In this document: piece by piece, positions 1 through 8,831 of the stretch
Layout of the letters: each line of letters begins with the position of its first letter
Numbering within the stretch: the stretch's first letter is position 1
Assembly: GCA_045047085.1 (NCBI GenBank)
Contig: JASFYT010000026.1
Span: 12,516 to 76,515 of the forward strand
Direction: 5' to 3'
DNA from: GCA-2401155 sp045047085
GTDB lineage: Bacteria > Pseudomonadota > Alphaproteobacteria > Rhizobiales > Rhizobiaceae
DNA length: 64,000 bases
Notes under the pieces: generated by a model
The model's input: only the letters and a program-made list of their open reading frames with translations
What the model was told of the DNA's origin: nothing
Databases searched by the model: none
Position numbers and translations under genes: made by a program

Positions 1-1
1 T

Positions 2-490
2 GAGTTCGACATTATGCATGTGTGTCCGCCGCAAACGGCGCCCGATTTTATTCGCGTATCGCCGCTGGCAGATGCATCTGGTTGGGTGGACGTTGATCAG
101 GCAACCCTTCGCCACACAGAATTTGATAATATCTGGTCACTTGGAGATGTGATGAATGCACCCAACGCTAAAACAGCGGCGGCGGCTCGTATTCAAGCGC
201 CAATTGTTGCTGAAAACCTTATCTCGGATATCAACGGGCGTTCGCCGCAGGCTCAGTATAATGGTTATGGATCATGTCCGCTGACCGTGGAGCGAGGCAA
301 AGTTGTTTTGGCTGAATTTGGTTATGGCGGAACGATGTTGCCAAGTTTTCCCAAATGGATGATTGATGGCACCAAACCAACCCGCGCCGCATGGTTGCTG
401 AAAGAAAAGCTTCTTCCCTTGGTCTATTGGAAGGCGATGCTGCGCGGCAAGGAATGGATGGCAAAGCCCGAAAAAGTCAGTGCTGGTTAA
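2..490 (+). CDS. Sulfide:quinone oxidoreductase-like flavoprotein, C-terminal part
   Basis: This is the 3' end of a gene that begins before the window; the frame is open from base 2. The visible 162 residues match the C-terminal part of the SQR-like FAD/NAD(P) oxidoreductases: a PPQTAPDF segment, the FAD-contacting IWSLGDVMNAPNAKTAAAAR stretch, and the hydrophobic, basic tail (KEKLLPLVYWKAMLRGKEW) that anchors SQR-type enzymes to the membrane. Family members oxidise sulfide to polysulfide or persulfide and reduce ubiquinone. A SulP anion transporter follows 97 bases downstream, which resembles the order in BigR-type sulfide-detoxification operons; that pathway assignment is inference, because the catalytic cysteines lie outside the window. 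Confidence 0.8.
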   Translation, partial: EFDIMHVCPPQTAPDFIRVSPLADASGWVDVDQATLRHTEFDNIWSLGDVMNAPNAKTAAAARIQAPIVAENLISDINGRSPQAQYNGYGSCPLTVERGKVVLAEFGYGGTMLPSFPKWMIDGTKPTRAAWLLKEKLLPLVYWKAMLRGKEWMAKPEKVSAG

Positions 491-587
491 ATGAACAGCG
501 ACGCAGGTATTATATTAGTGGGCAAGCCTGTGTCAGTGGCCTGCGGGATTTAGATCTCGCAGGCATTAAATTAATTGGAAGTCACTT

Positions 588-2342
588 ATGAAATTTCAAT
601 CTTTTAGGCGCTATTTCCCGATTTTGGATTGGGGGCGTGGGTATAATCGTGAAACGTTCTCGAACGACATGGTTGCTGCCGTAATTGTGACGATCATGTT
701 GATCCCGCAATCGTTGGCATATGCACTGTTGGCTGGATTGCCACCGGAAATGGGGCTTTACGCGTCGATTGCACCAATTATTCTCTATGCTATTTTTGGC
801 ACCAGTCGGGCGTTAGCTGTTGGTCCAGTGGCTGTTGTCTCGTTGATGACGGCAGCGGCTATCGGCGATGTGGCGCAGATGGGGACTGCGGGGTATGCCA
901 TCGCAGCACTCACTCTTGCGGGGTTATCGGGCGGTATTTTGTTGTTGATGGGAGTGTTTCGGCTTGGTTTTTTAGCAAATTTTCTATCGCACCCAGTGAT
1001 TGCCGGGTTCATTACTGCAGCTGGTGTTTTAATCGCTGCCAGCCAATTGAAGCACATATTGGGCGTGGACGCTCGTGGTCATACGCTGTTTGAGGTGCTT
1101 GGTTCAATCATTGAACATTTGCCAGAGACCAATTGGATAACATTTCTGATCGGTGTTACGGCTACCGCTTTCCTGTTTTGGGTGCGTAAGGGATTGAAAC
1201 CCTCATTGCTTAAGATGGGACTTAGTACACCCATGGCGGAATTTGGTGCCAAGGCCGGGCCAGTGGCTGCGGTGGTTGTTACAACACTAGTAGTTTGGCT
1301 ATTTCAGTTAGAAGGCGAGGGAGTTCGCGTGGTGGGCGATGTGCCACGGTCTTTACCGCCACTGACCATGCCATCATTTTCTATGGATTTAATCGATGCT
1401 TTGATTGTTCCAGCGCTGTTGATATCGATTATCGGATTTGTTGAATCTATCTCGGTGGCGCAAACTCTTGCTGCTAAAAAACGGCAGAGAATTGATCCTG
1501 ATCAGGAGTTGATTGGGCTGGGTGCATCAAATATTGCTGCCTCACTCACAGGTGGTTTTCCTGTGACAGGCGGTTTTTCGCGTTCGGTGGTGAATTTTGA
1601 TGCGGGCGCTGAAACACCGGCCGCTGGGGCGTTTACGGCTGTTGGGCTGGCGATTGCTGCGGTGTCTTTGACTCCGTTGATTTACTTCCTGCCAAAAGCG
1701 ACGCTTGCTGCGACCATCATTGTTGCGGTTTTATCCCTGATTGATTTCAGCATCCTCAAAAAAGCATGGAGTTATTCGAAAGCTGATTTCAGCGCTGTTG
1801 CTGCAACGATATTTTTCACTCTTGGTTTCGGAGTAGAGACCGGAGTTCTAACTGGTGTTGTTTTATCTTTGGCGTTGTTTCTCTATAAAACCTCCCGCCC
1901 GCATATTGCCGAGGTTGGCCTTGTTCCCAATACCCAGCATTTTCGCAATATCTTGCGTCACAAGGTGATCACTGATCCCAAATTATTGACTATCCGTATT
2001 GATGAAAGCCTCTATTTTGCCAATACGCGCTATCTTGAAGATTATGTCTATGACCGGGTCGTGGGAGATTGCCCGATCAGGCATGTGGTAATCATGTGTT
2101 CAGCGGTGAACGAGATTGATATGAGTGCGCTTGAATCCCTTGAGGCAATCAATCAACGGCTTGATGGTATGGGGATCAAGCTGCATTTGTCCGAGGTTAA
2201 AGGCCCAGTGATGGATCGGTTGAAGCGGACGCATTTCTTCGGAGAACTAACGGGAAAGGTGTTCCTAGCGCAATATGACGCCCATCAAGAGCTAGCCTTT
2301 GGCTCGAACGACGGCGATGGGAGCATATCTGATTACCGATAA
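588..2342 (+). CDS. SulP family anion (sulfate-type) transporter with STAS domain
   Basis: A 584-residue inner-membrane transporter of the SLC26/SulP family. The N-terminal two thirds contain 10-14 hydrophobic segments with the family signature near residues 30-60 (IMLIPQSLAYALLAGLPPEMGLYAS in pieces) and the central GASNIAASLTGGFPVTGGFSRS region. The last ~140 residues form a cytoplasmic STAS domain containing the NEIDMSALESLE segment. A GGAAG ribosome site precedes the ATG at 588. The upstream neighbour is an SQR-like enzyme, so the cargo may be sulfate or sulfite made during sulfide oxidation. The substrate cannot be read from the sequence, since family members also carry bicarbonate, nitrate or dicarboxylates. 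Confidence 0.93.
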   Translation: MKFQSFRRYFPILDWGRGYNRETFSNDMVAAVIVTIMLIPQSLAYALLAGLPPEMGLYASIAPIILYAIFGTSRALAVGPVAVVSLMTAAAIGDVAQMGTAGYAIAALTLAGLSGGILLLMGVFRLGFLANFLSHPVIAGFITAAGVLIAASQLKHILGVDARGHTLFEVLGSIIEHLPETNWITFLIGVTATAFLFWVRKGLKPSLLKMGLSTPMAEFGAKAGPVAAVVVTTLVVWLFQLEGEGVRVVGDVPRSLPPLTMPSFSMDLIDALIVPALLISIIGFVESISVAQTLAAKKRQRIDPDQELIGLGASNIAASLTGGFPVTGGFSRSVVNFDAGAETPAAGAFTAVGLAIAAVSLTPLIYFLPKATLAATIIVAVLSLIDFSILKKAWSYSKADFSAVAATIFFTLGFGVETGVLTGVVLSLALFLYKTSRPHIAEVGLVPNTQHFRNILRHKVITDPKLLTIRIDESLYFANTRYLEDYVYDRVVGDCPIRHVVIMCSAVNEIDMSALESLEAINQRLDGMGIKLHLSEVKGPVMDRLKRTHFFGELTGKVFLAQYDAHQELAFGSNDGDGSISDYR

Positions 2343-2446
2343 CGGTAATTTGAAAAGAAAGAGCAATGCATGGAATGCTGTTTCTTGACATGGAGGAATA
2401 ATGCAGCCACGTCGATGGTCTCATTTGTTCTCACAAGGAAATTTTC

Positions 2447-2995
2447 ATGTCCCTTCCAACGCCGCTTATCCCCCGCCAAATTACGCCAATTCTTGATCTG
2501 CCTTTGGTTGGTGGGGGCACATGGAACCTTGCAGATCAATCGCCTGACAATTTCACAATGGTTGTGATATATCGCGGGTTTCATTGCCCAATTTGTTCGC
2601 GATATTTGGGTGATCTCAACAACAAGGCTGAAGAGTTTGCCAAGCTTGGCGTTAAAATCATCGTTGCATCGAGCGATATAGAGGAACGCGCGGAAAGAGC
2701 CAAAAAAGAATGGAGGCTCGACAAGCTTGATCTTGCCTATGGCTTGGGCTTGGAAAAGGCGCGTGAGTGGGGGCTTTATATTTCCTCCAGCAATGGCAAA
2801 ACCTCTGCGGGAGTTATAGAACCTGATCTATTTGTTGAACCGGGGCTGTTTCTCATTCGGCCAAATCAGGAACTCTATTTTGCGATGGTTCAAACCATGC
2901 CATTTGCGCGGCCGGCATTTAGCGATATTCTCAGTGCAGTGAAATATGTTTTGGACAAAAGCTATCCGGGACGTGGCGAAGTCATCGACTTCTAA
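2447..2995 (+). CDS. Peroxiredoxin-like (AhpC/TSA superfamily) protein
   Basis: A 182-residue thioredoxin-fold protein without signal peptide, so probably cytoplasmic. The motif GFHCPICSRYL puts a CxxC pair at residues 47 and 50 at the end of the first beta strand, the position of the redox centre in AhpC/TSA and thioredoxin-like proteins. The peroxiredoxin TxxC context is replaced by HCPIC, so this belongs to the peroxiredoxin-like subgroup and may be a disulfide reductase rather than a true peroxidase. An AAGGAAA ribosome site lies just before the ATG at 2447. It is not clearly in an operon with either neighbour. Confidence 0.8.
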   Translation: MSLPTPLIPRQITPILDLPLVGGGTWNLADQSPDNFTMVVIYRGFHCPICSRYLGDLNNKAEEFAKLGVKIIVASSDIEERAERAKKEWRLDKLDLAYGLGLEKAREWGLYISSSNGKTSAGVIEPDLFVEPGLFLIRPNQELYFAMVQTMPFARPAFSDILSAVKYVLDKSYPGRGEVIDF

Positions 2996-3013
2996 GGACA
3001 CTTGGTTGCGGTC

Positions 3014-3063
3014 AATGGCCTCCAATGGCCTCCAATGGCCCCCAATGGCCCCCAATGGCCTCG
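3014..3063 (+). repeat. Five tandem copies of a 10-bp unit
   Basis: Five head-to-tail copies of AATGGCCTCC, with copies 3 and 4 reading AATGGCCCCC and copy 5 ending in TCG. The array sits in the 156-bp gap between the peroxiredoxin-like gene and the next start codon. A TTG at 3002 could open a frame through the array into the downstream membrane protein, but no ribosome site supports it. Confidence 0.95.
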
Positions 3064-3151
3064 CGCAAGTTCCAACTGCTATCCTAAAAATTACGGATAT
3101 CCTGTCGACCGTCAGGCTGACGGGATTATTGGAGCTTTGAAAGATACGGAC

Positions 3152-3613
3152 ATGTCCCATTCCAAAAACCTATCTTATAAACACCGAAAAGCGATTTTTT
3201 TTGAAGTCCTTGGTGGCATGATTTTTCTGAGCGGTATTGCTCTCTATTTTCAACCTGTCGATCAAGCACTTTTCACGTTGTTTATTCGCTTTCCCATCGT
3301 TGAAATCAATTTTGCACCGGGTGGTATCATGCTGTTTGGGGCTTTGATGTGGGCTTATGGGGAATCAACCCGTCTTGAAACAGGTATCCAGTTAACCGCA
3401 GAAAAAGAAGGCACTACGGAAGCAAATAAGAGAGATCACCGTAAGCATGCTGCGTTGAGCGTTTGCTATTTAGCTGTGCTGCTTGTGATTGGCGGGGTGA
3501 TGATTCAGGACTTTCTTGGAAACGGGCTCGTTTTAAAGAACATTATGATGTTTGCATTCGTCACCATCACTGTTGGCGTAAAGTTTCTGCTGCACAGGGT
3601 ACAAGATTCATAA
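3152..3613 (+). CDS. Small inner-membrane protein of unknown function
   Basis: A 153-residue protein that I do not recognise. It has hydrophobic segments at about residues 17-35 (EVLGGMIFLSGIALYF), 48-65 (APGGIMLFGALMWAYG), 102-120 (SVCYLAVLLVIGGVMI) and 128-146 (LKNIMMFAFVTITVGVKFLL), separated by a charged loop rich in Glu, Lys and Arg near residues 70-95. I chose ATG 3152; the frame extends back to a TTG at 3002, but that would translate the low-complexity 10-bp repeat array. It lies 132 bases upstream of nitrile hydratase and is separated from it by a possible terminator, so a functional link is uncertain. Confidence 0.65.
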   Translation: MSHSKNLSYKHRKAIFFEVLGGMIFLSGIALYFQPVDQALFTLFIRFPIVEINFAPGGIMLFGALMWAYGESTRLETGIQLTAEKEGTTEANKRDHRKHAALSVCYLAVLLVIGGVMIQDFLGNGLVLKNIMMFAFVTITVGVKFLLHRVQDS

Positions 3614-3667
3614 TCCACGGCTCACGCCGTGTCTTCGAATACTGATCCGCTCAAGCAGCTTCATTTG

Positions 3668-3689
3668 CAGAGATGATGATCTCTGTTTT
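3668..3689 (+). terminator. Possible Rho-independent terminator before the nitrile hydratase genes
   Basis: A 7-bp inverted repeat CAGAGAT / ATCTCTG with a GATG loop, followed by TTTT. It is AT-rich and therefore weak. A second hairpin without a T-run, CACGGC-TCAC-GCCGTG, lies at 3616-3631. Confidence 0.4.
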
Positions 3690-3745
3690 GATTGTTGCAA
3701 TCGGTGAACCTTCATTGCTACAAACGTAGCGAAGGAGGCCCGTAT

Positions 3746-4372
3746 ATGTCACATCACGATCACGAACATAGTCACGAGGAAGATTCGGCGCTGAGCGACA
3801 CTGTTTTGCGGGTTAAGGCACTGGAATCCCTGCTGGTTGAAAAAGGTTATGTTGATCCGGAAGCGCTCGATCAACTGATTGATATTTATGAGAATAAAGT
3901 GGGCCCGCGTAATGGTGCGGCCGTAATTGCGCGCGCATGGGTTGATCCGGATTTCAAGGCAAGACTGCTGGAAGATGCCACCAATAGCATCAAAGAATTT
4001 GGCTTTGAAGGCCGGCAAGGTGAGCATATGGAGGTGAAGGAGAATACACCTCAAATCCATAATATGGTCGTTTGTACTTTATGTTCTTGCTACCCTTGGC
4101 CAGTGCTTGGCCTGCCGCCGGTCTGGTATAAAGCTGCACCATATCGTTCTCGTGCTGTATCGGAACCTCGTGCTGTGCTGGGTGAATTTGGTGTTGAACT
4201 TGAAAAAGATGTGGAAGTCAGGGTTTGGGATTCAACGGCTGAATTGCGCTACTTAATCCTTCCGATGCGCCCTGCGAATACCGAAGGTCTTAGCGAAGAT
4301 GAGCTTGCGCTGCTTGTTTCTCGTGATTCAATGATTGGAACCGGCATTGCATTAACGGAAGCTCCCTCATGA
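3746..4372 (+). CDS. nthA: Nitrile hydratase subunit alpha, cobalt type
   Basis: A 208-residue alpha subunit of nitrile hydratase, which hydrates nitriles to amides in the cytoplasm. The metal-binding claw VCTLCSC is complete, with Cys at residues 110, 113 and 115; the Thr at position 111 is the form usually found in cobalt enzymes (iron enzymes have Ser). The following YPWPVLGLPP and the RAVSEPR segment are also typical of the family. The ATG at 3746 is preceded by a strong GAAGGAGG site, and an upstream in-frame TTG at 3692 is not needed. The N-terminus MSHHDHEHSHEEDS is unusually His-rich. The stop codon overlaps the start of the beta gene (ATGA). Confidence 0.95.
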   Translation: MSHHDHEHSHEEDSALSDTVLRVKALESLLVEKGYVDPEALDQLIDIYENKVGPRNGAAVIARAWVDPDFKARLLEDATNSIKEFGFEGRQGEHMEVKENTPQIHNMVVCTLCSCYPWPVLGLPPVWYKAAPYRSRAVSEPRAVLGEFGVELEKDVEVRVWDSTAELRYLILPMRPANTEGLSEDELALLVSRDSMIGTGIALTEAPS

Positions 4373-5025
4373 ATGGCGGGCAGGACTTAGGCGGCAGACA
4401 CGGGCTTGGGCCGATCAACCCGGAGGCCAATGAACCGGTTTTTCACGGAGAGTGGGAAGCACGTGTTTTCGCCCTCACGGTTGCCATGGGGTTTTGTGGC
4501 GAGTGGAATATTGATGCGGCGCGTTTTGCGCGTGAGAATCGCAACCCTGCTGATTATATTAAGGCGAGTTACTATCACGTCTGGCTATATGGGCTTTTGG
4601 TGTTGTTATGTGAGCGTGAACTTCTGCTCGATGGTGAATTGGAAAGTGGTGTTGCTCAGGAAACGCGCACTGCCAAAAACCAACCCAAAGCAGAGGAGGT
4701 ATTGTCAAAACTCAAATTGGGCGGTTCATGTTCCCGTGAAATATCTGATACGTCGGAGTTTTCCATTGGTGACAAGATTATTGCGAAGAATATCAATCCC
4801 AAAACCCATACCCGGTTGCCTGCGTATACGCGCGGAAAAACCGGGGTTATTACTGCAGTGAACGGTGGTTTTGTCTTTCCAGACAGCAACGCGCAATTTC
4901 AGAGCGAAGACCCTAAATATTGCTATAGCGTTCGCTTTGAAGGAGAGGAGCTATGGGGACCGGATGCGGAACCAAATTCTTGCGTCTATCTGGATATGTG
5001 GGAGCCTTATCTTGAACGCGCCTGA
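4369..5025 (+). CDS. nthB: Nitrile hydratase subunit beta
   Basis: A 218-residue beta subunit that forms the heterodimer with the alpha chain and shapes the substrate pocket. It begins with the family hallmark MNGGQDLGGRHGLGPI, followed by the helical region PVFHGEWEARVFALTVAMG. The C-terminal half holds the SH3-like barrel, seen as FSIGDKIIAKN, LPAYTRGKTGVI and YSVRFEGEELWG. Start 4369 overlaps the alpha stop as ATGA, so the two are translationally coupled. No amidase gene lies in the window, so the fate of the amide product is not explained locally. Confidence 0.95.
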   Translation: MNGGQDLGGRHGLGPINPEANEPVFHGEWEARVFALTVAMGFCGEWNIDAARFARENRNPADYIKASYYHVWLYGLLVLLCERELLLDGELESGVAQETRTAKNQPKAEEVLSKLKLGGSCSREISDTSEFSIGDKIIAKNINPKTHTRLPAYTRGKTGVITAVNGGFVFPDSNAQFQSEDPKYCYSVRFEGEELWGPDAEPNSCVYLDMWEPYLERA

Positions 5026-5365
5026 CCTTTTGCCACAACAGCCCCATGATGAGGATGGCCCGGTCTTCAGCGAACCGTGGGAAGCTCAGGCTTTTGCCAT
5101 GGCCGTTTCGCTGAACAGGCAAGGTGTATTCACATGGAGCAAGTGGACGGAAACAATTGGGGCTTTGATTGAGGCTGATAAAAAGCCGGATCAAACCGGC
5201 GAACGCTATTACCAATATTGGCTTACAGCATTGGAACAATTGGTTGCTGAGAATACGCCTATTTCGTCGGAACAATTGGCGGAACGAAAAGATGCTTGGG
5301 ATAAAGCGGCCCGCGCGACGCCCCATGGGGAGGCTATCGAACTGGGCCGCGAAAATAATCCCTAA
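5012..5365 (+). CDS. Nitrile hydratase accessory (activator) protein
   Basis: A 117-residue protein of the nitrile hydratase accessory family, needed in cobalt enzymes for metal insertion and subunit exchange. It resembles the N-terminal part of the beta subunit: compare PVFSEPWEAQAFAMAV with PVFHGEWEARVFALTV. I place the start at TTG 5012, which overlaps the last 14 bases of the beta gene and has a GTGGGAG ribosome site about 8 bases upstream. Longer starts in the same frame would encode beta-gene shadow sequence. It ends 3 bases from the convergent betA gene. Confidence 0.88.
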   Translation: MNAPDLLPQQPHDEDGPVFSEPWEAQAFAMAVSLNRQGVFTWSKWTETIGALIEADKKPDQTGERYYQYWLTALEQLVAENTPISSEQLAERKDAWDKAARATPHGEAIELGRENNP

Positions 5366-5368
5366 TCA

Positions 5369-7027
5369 TTATCTTTGTGAGGTTTTCCACTCGGGATGAA
5401 TCCATGGCTCGTCATTGGCGGGCGGCAGGAGCACTTTTCCAAGGATATGGTCGGCGGCTTTTTCGCCAGTCATGATGGAGGGGCCATTTAGGTTGCCATT
5501 GGTTACTTGCGGAAAAATGGAACTGTCCACCACACGCAATCGTTCGACGCCGATTACTCGGGTTTGTGGGTCAACTACGACCATTTTATCGGATTTCCGT
5601 CCCATTTTGCAGGTGCCGCAGGGATGGAATGCGCTTTCGGCGTGGCCACGGATGAATGCGTCGAGTTCCTCTTCGGATTGCACATCTTTACCCGGCTGGA
5701 TCTCGTGCTTTACAAATGGAGCGAAAGCATTTTGCGAGAAAATCTCTCGGGTGAGGCGAATGCAGGTGCGAAAATCTTCCCAATCTTGCGGTTTAGACAT
5801 ATAGTTGAACAGGATTTTTGGAGCGTCCTTGGGGTTGGCTGAGACAAGTGTAACTGCGCCTCTGCTGGCGGAACGCATTGGCCCTACATGGGCCTGAAAC
5901 CCATGACCTTCGGCGGCCGCTTTGCCGTCATAGCGGATTGCCATAGGTAGGAAATGGTATTGGATGTCGGGATATTCAATGCCAGCGCGTGAGCGGACAA
6001 AAGCTGCGCTCTCGAATTGGTTGGAAGCGCCGAGGCCGGTTTTGGTGAATAACCACTGGGCGCCGATCATGGCCTTGCTGAAAATATTCCAGTGTTTGAA
6101 AAGTGTGATGGGCTGGGAGGCGGCCATTTGGATATAGAGTTCCAGATGGTCCTGCAGATTTTGGCCTACGCCGGGACGATCAGCTATGACTTCAATACCA
6201 TGTTCTGCCAGATGTTTGGCGGGGCCAATACCTGAAAGCATGAGCAATTTTGGTGAATTGAACGACGATGCGGAAAGAATGACTTCACGTCTTGCGGTGA
6301 TGGTCTTTTTATCAGAGCCACGACTTAATTCTACACCAGTGGCGAGGCCGTCTTTGATAATGATTTTTTCGACAAGACCTCGAACCAGCGTACAATTTTC
6401 GCGTTTTAATGCTGGACGCAAATATGCATTGGCTGCGGACCAGCGTCGACCGTTACGGACGGTTTGCTCCATCGGTCCAAAGCCTTCTTGCTTTTGACCG
6501 TTGTAATCGTCAGTTAGTTCGTAGCCTGCCTGTTTTCCAGCATCAACAAACGCCTGATAAAGCGGATTCAGGCGTGGCCCGCGCGATATGTGCATTGGAC
6601 CTTTATCGCCACGCCAATCGGCATCGCCGCCATGGCCGCCGGAGGTCCAGTTTTCCATGCGTTTAAAATAGGGAAGCACGTCCGCATAGGACCAGCCATT
6701 CGCGCCCATCTCTGCCCAATTGTCGAAGTCACGGGCATGGCCACGCACATAGACCATACCGTTGATTGATGAAGATCCGCCAATCACCTTGCCGCGCGGT
6801 GCAGCCAACCTGCGTCCGCCCAGGTGTGGCTCTGGTTCCGACTTATAGCCCCAGTCATAGGTCGACATGTTCATGGGATAGGAAAGGGCTGCTGGCATCT
6901 GGATAAACGGACCCGCGTCCGTACCGCCATATTCTACAACGATCACCGATGAACCGGCTTCAGAAAGGCGGTAGGCGAGGGCACAACCAGCGGAACCTGC
7001 ACCGACAATGACGAAATCAGCTTCCAT
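5369..7027 (-). CDS. betA: Choline dehydrogenase, GMC oxidoreductase family
   Basis: A 552-residue FAD-dependent GMC oxidoreductase. It starts with the ADP-binding motif VIVGAGSAGCALAYRLSE, contains the GMC signatures around GGSSSINGMVYVRGH (residues ~82-96) and SGIGPAKHL, and ends with the catalytic HPCGTCKMG and the NGNLNGPSIMTGEKAAD block. BetA enzymes oxidise choline to betaine aldehyde at the membrane. The assignment to choline is supported by the adjacent betI gene (61 bases upstream, same strand) and a BetI-like operator. No betaine aldehyde dehydrogenase (betB) is present in the window, although betA-betB-betI linkage is common, so betB must lie elsewhere or be absent. Confidence 0.92.
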   Translation of the reverse strand: MEADFVIVGAGSAGCALAYRLSEAGSSVIVVEYGGTDAGPFIQMPAALSYPMNMSTYDWGYKSEPEPHLGGRRLAAPRGKVIGGSSSINGMVYVRGHARDFDNWAEMGANGWSYADVLPYFKRMENWTSGGHGGDADWRGDKGPMHISRGPRLNPLYQAFVDAGKQAGYELTDDYNGQKQEGFGPMEQTVRNGRRWSAANAYLRPALKRENCTLVRGLVEKIIIKDGLATGVELSRGSDKKTITARREVILSASSFNSPKLLMLSGIGPAKHLAEHGIEVIADRPGVGQNLQDHLELYIQMAASQPITLFKHWNIFSKAMIGAQWLFTKTGLGASNQFESAAFVRSRAGIEYPDIQYHFLPMAIRYDGKAAAEGHGFQAHVGPMRSASRGAVTLVSANPKDAPKILFNYMSKPQDWEDFRTCIRLTREIFSQNAFAPFVKHEIQPGKDVQSEEELDAFIRGHAESAFHPCGTCKMGRKSDKMVVVDPQTRVIGVERLRVVDSSIFPQVTNGNLNGPSIMTGEKAADHILGKVLLPPANDEPWIHPEWKTSQR

Positions 7028-7087
7028 TTTCGATAACCTCGCGGGAAGTGCAAGCGCTTTTCAACGGTACTAAATTCATATGGGTGC

Positions 7088-7699
7088 TCATGTTGTATTC
7101 TGATGCTTTTCGTGGTGATTGGCAGTTTTTTGCAGGCACATATCGAGATAATCGACGACCATTGCAACGGATTCTTTCGGATTGGTCGGTGTATCGTGGA
7201 GGGCTTGGCGGATGTAAAGGCCATCAATCATAGCGCTTAACCCGTGAGAAATTTTGGCCGCATGATCACCGACTATCGGGGCCAGTTCATGAACAAAATT
7301 TGAATGCAGACGGTGTTGGTAGACTCGTAGCAGGCGCTGAACTTCTGTTGAGTTTTGTGCTTTTACATAGAAATTCAACCAGGCGCTGATGACTTCTTCA
7401 CTGAAGTTCGTAATTGAGAAACTGGCCTTGATGATAGCTTGGACCCGCTCTCTGGGTTCGTTGGCTTTGGATAACTCGCTTGCAACGTTTGCTGCAAAAC
7501 CAGACATGATATGACGCATGGCCGCGAGGAATATTTGGTCCTTGCTGCCGAAATAGTGATGTGCCAATGCGCTTGATACTCCAGCGTTTCCAGCTATTTG
7601 GCTGACTGTGACATCCAGCGAACCTGCGCGTCCAATTTCCATAATTGCAGCATTTACCAGCGCTTTACGACGAATGATTTCCGTATCTGTTCTGGGCAT
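7088..7699 (-). CDS. betI: Transcriptional repressor BetI, TetR family
   Basis: A 203-residue TetR-family repressor. The N-terminal helix-turn-helix is clear (VTVSQIAGNAGVSSALAHHYFGSKDQ in parts, residues ~30-58), and the C-terminal part matches BetI (SAWLNFYVKAQ, RLHSNFVHEL, AMIDGLYIRQAL). The likely start is ATG 7699 with GGAG five bases upstream; a GTG at 7705 is in frame. BetI represses choline-to-betaine genes and releases DNA when choline is present. It is transcribed with betA and divergently from a betaine/choline ABC transporter. Confidence 0.93.
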   Translation of the reverse strand: MPRTDTEIIRRKALVNAAIMEIGRAGSLDVTVSQIAGNAGVSSALAHHYFGSKDQIFLAAMRHIMSGFAANVASELSKANEPRERVQAIIKASFSITNFSEEVISAWLNFYVKAQNSTEVQRLLRVYQHRLHSNFVHELAPIVGDHAAKISHGLSAMIDGLYIRQALHDTPTNPKESVAMVVDYLDMCLQKTANHHEKHQNTT

Positions 7700-7766
7700 T
7701 ACCACTCCAAGGGGTTGTCAAAAGGGTTGTTTTAAATTTTAATGGCATCGACTAATCTATAAACTT

Positions 7767-7786
7767 TTGATTGACTGGTCAATCAA
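7767..7786. promoter_or_regulatory. BetI operator, perfect palindrome
   Basis: TTGATTGAC-TG-GTCAATCAA is a perfect 9-bp inverted repeat with a 2-base centre. It is in the intergenic region between betI (start 7699) and the transporter gene (start 7857). Known BetI sites are TTGATTG/CAATCAA-type palindromes, so this probably controls both directions. Confidence 0.85.
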
Positions 7787-7856
7787 CTCAATCACGGGCT
7801 GTGTTATGAAATGTCGTAATACGTTTGCACCGTGAAAAAAAAGAGGGAGAAAAAAT

Positions 7857-8819
7857 ATGAGAAAATTACTGATTGCTGCAGCCTTTGGTCTTGCTTTGCC
7901 CGGCGCTGCATCTGCTGCTGATTGTGGTGAGGTGACGCTTACCGAAATGAACTGGGCGTCCAGCGCGGTTGTAACACATGTATCCAAGTTCCTGATGGAA
8001 CAGGGCTATGGTTGTAAGGTGAAACTGATTCCATCTTCAACTGTACCGGCACTGGCTTCTGTCTCTGAAACCGGCAAGCCTGATATCGTAACCGAATTGT
8101 GGATTAATGGCGCGCCTGCTTATGAAGAATTGTCGGCAGCTGGCAAAATTGAAACCCTAACGGATGTTTTGTCAGATGGCGGCGTAGAAGGCTGGTGGAT
8201 TCCAACTTATCTGGTTAAGAAACACCCTGAATTGGCAACAGTCGAAGGTGTTTTGGCTAATCCGGGTTTATTGGATAACCGCTTCCATAATTGTCCTGAA
8301 GGTTGGGGTTGCCTGCGCACCAATACTGCGTTGTCGCAAGCGTTTGACCTTAAGGGCGCTGGTTTTGAAATTTTCCAGCACGGTTCCGGCGAAACAATGG
8401 CAACTTCAATTGCTTCAGCATATGAAAGCAAAAAACCTTGGTTCGGCTACTATTGGGCACCAACTTCTGTGCTTGGTAAATACGACATGACCAGCGTGGA
8501 CCTTGGTCCGTATGATGAAAAAATTCATGCCTGTAATTCCAAGCCTGGTTGTGAAGAAGTCGGCAAATCATCCTATCCGATTGGCCCTGTGAAAACCATT
8601 GTGACCACAGACTTTTCAACCAAGCATCCTGAAATTGCAGCTTTGATGAAGAACGTATCTTTCACCAATGCCCAAATGGGAGCACTGCTTTCATGGCAGG
8701 AAGCAAAGAAAGCGTCTGCTGAAGAAGTTGCGGTGCATTTCCTCTCTACCAGTCAGGATGTCTGGAAGGGTTGGATCAATGAAGAGGCAGCTGGTAAGCT
8801 GTCTGCATTGTTGAAATAG
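7857..8819 (+). CDS. Glycine betaine/choline ABC transporter substrate-binding protein (OpuAC/ProX type)
   Basis: A 320-residue periplasmic protein with a clear Sec signal peptide (MRKLLIAAAFGLALPGAASA, cleaved before ADC). The body matches the OpuAC family: EMNWASSAVVTHV, the KPDIVTELWING block and the FGYYWAPT segment provide the aromatic residues that cage a quaternary ammonium group. GAGGGAG precedes the ATG. It is the first gene of a three-gene ABC operon facing away from betI-betA, with the BetI palindrome in its promoter. Choline, glycine betaine and proline betaine are all possible ligands. Confidence 0.9.
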   Translation: MRKLLIAAAFGLALPGAASAADCGEVTLTEMNWASSAVVTHVSKFLMEQGYGCKVKLIPSSTVPALASVSETGKPDIVTELWINGAPAYEELSAAGKIETLTDVLSDGGVEGWWIPTYLVKKHPELATVEGVLANPGLLDNRFHNCPEGWGCLRTNTALSQAFDLKGAGFEIFQHGSGETMATSIASAYESKKPWFGYYWAPTSVLGKYDMTSVDLGPYDEKIHACNSKPGCEEVGKSSYPIGPVKTIVTTDFSTKHPEIAALMKNVSFTNAQMGALLSWQEAKKASAEEVAVHFLSTSQDVWKGWINEEAAGKLSALLK

Positions 8820-8831
8820 TCAACACCTTAA

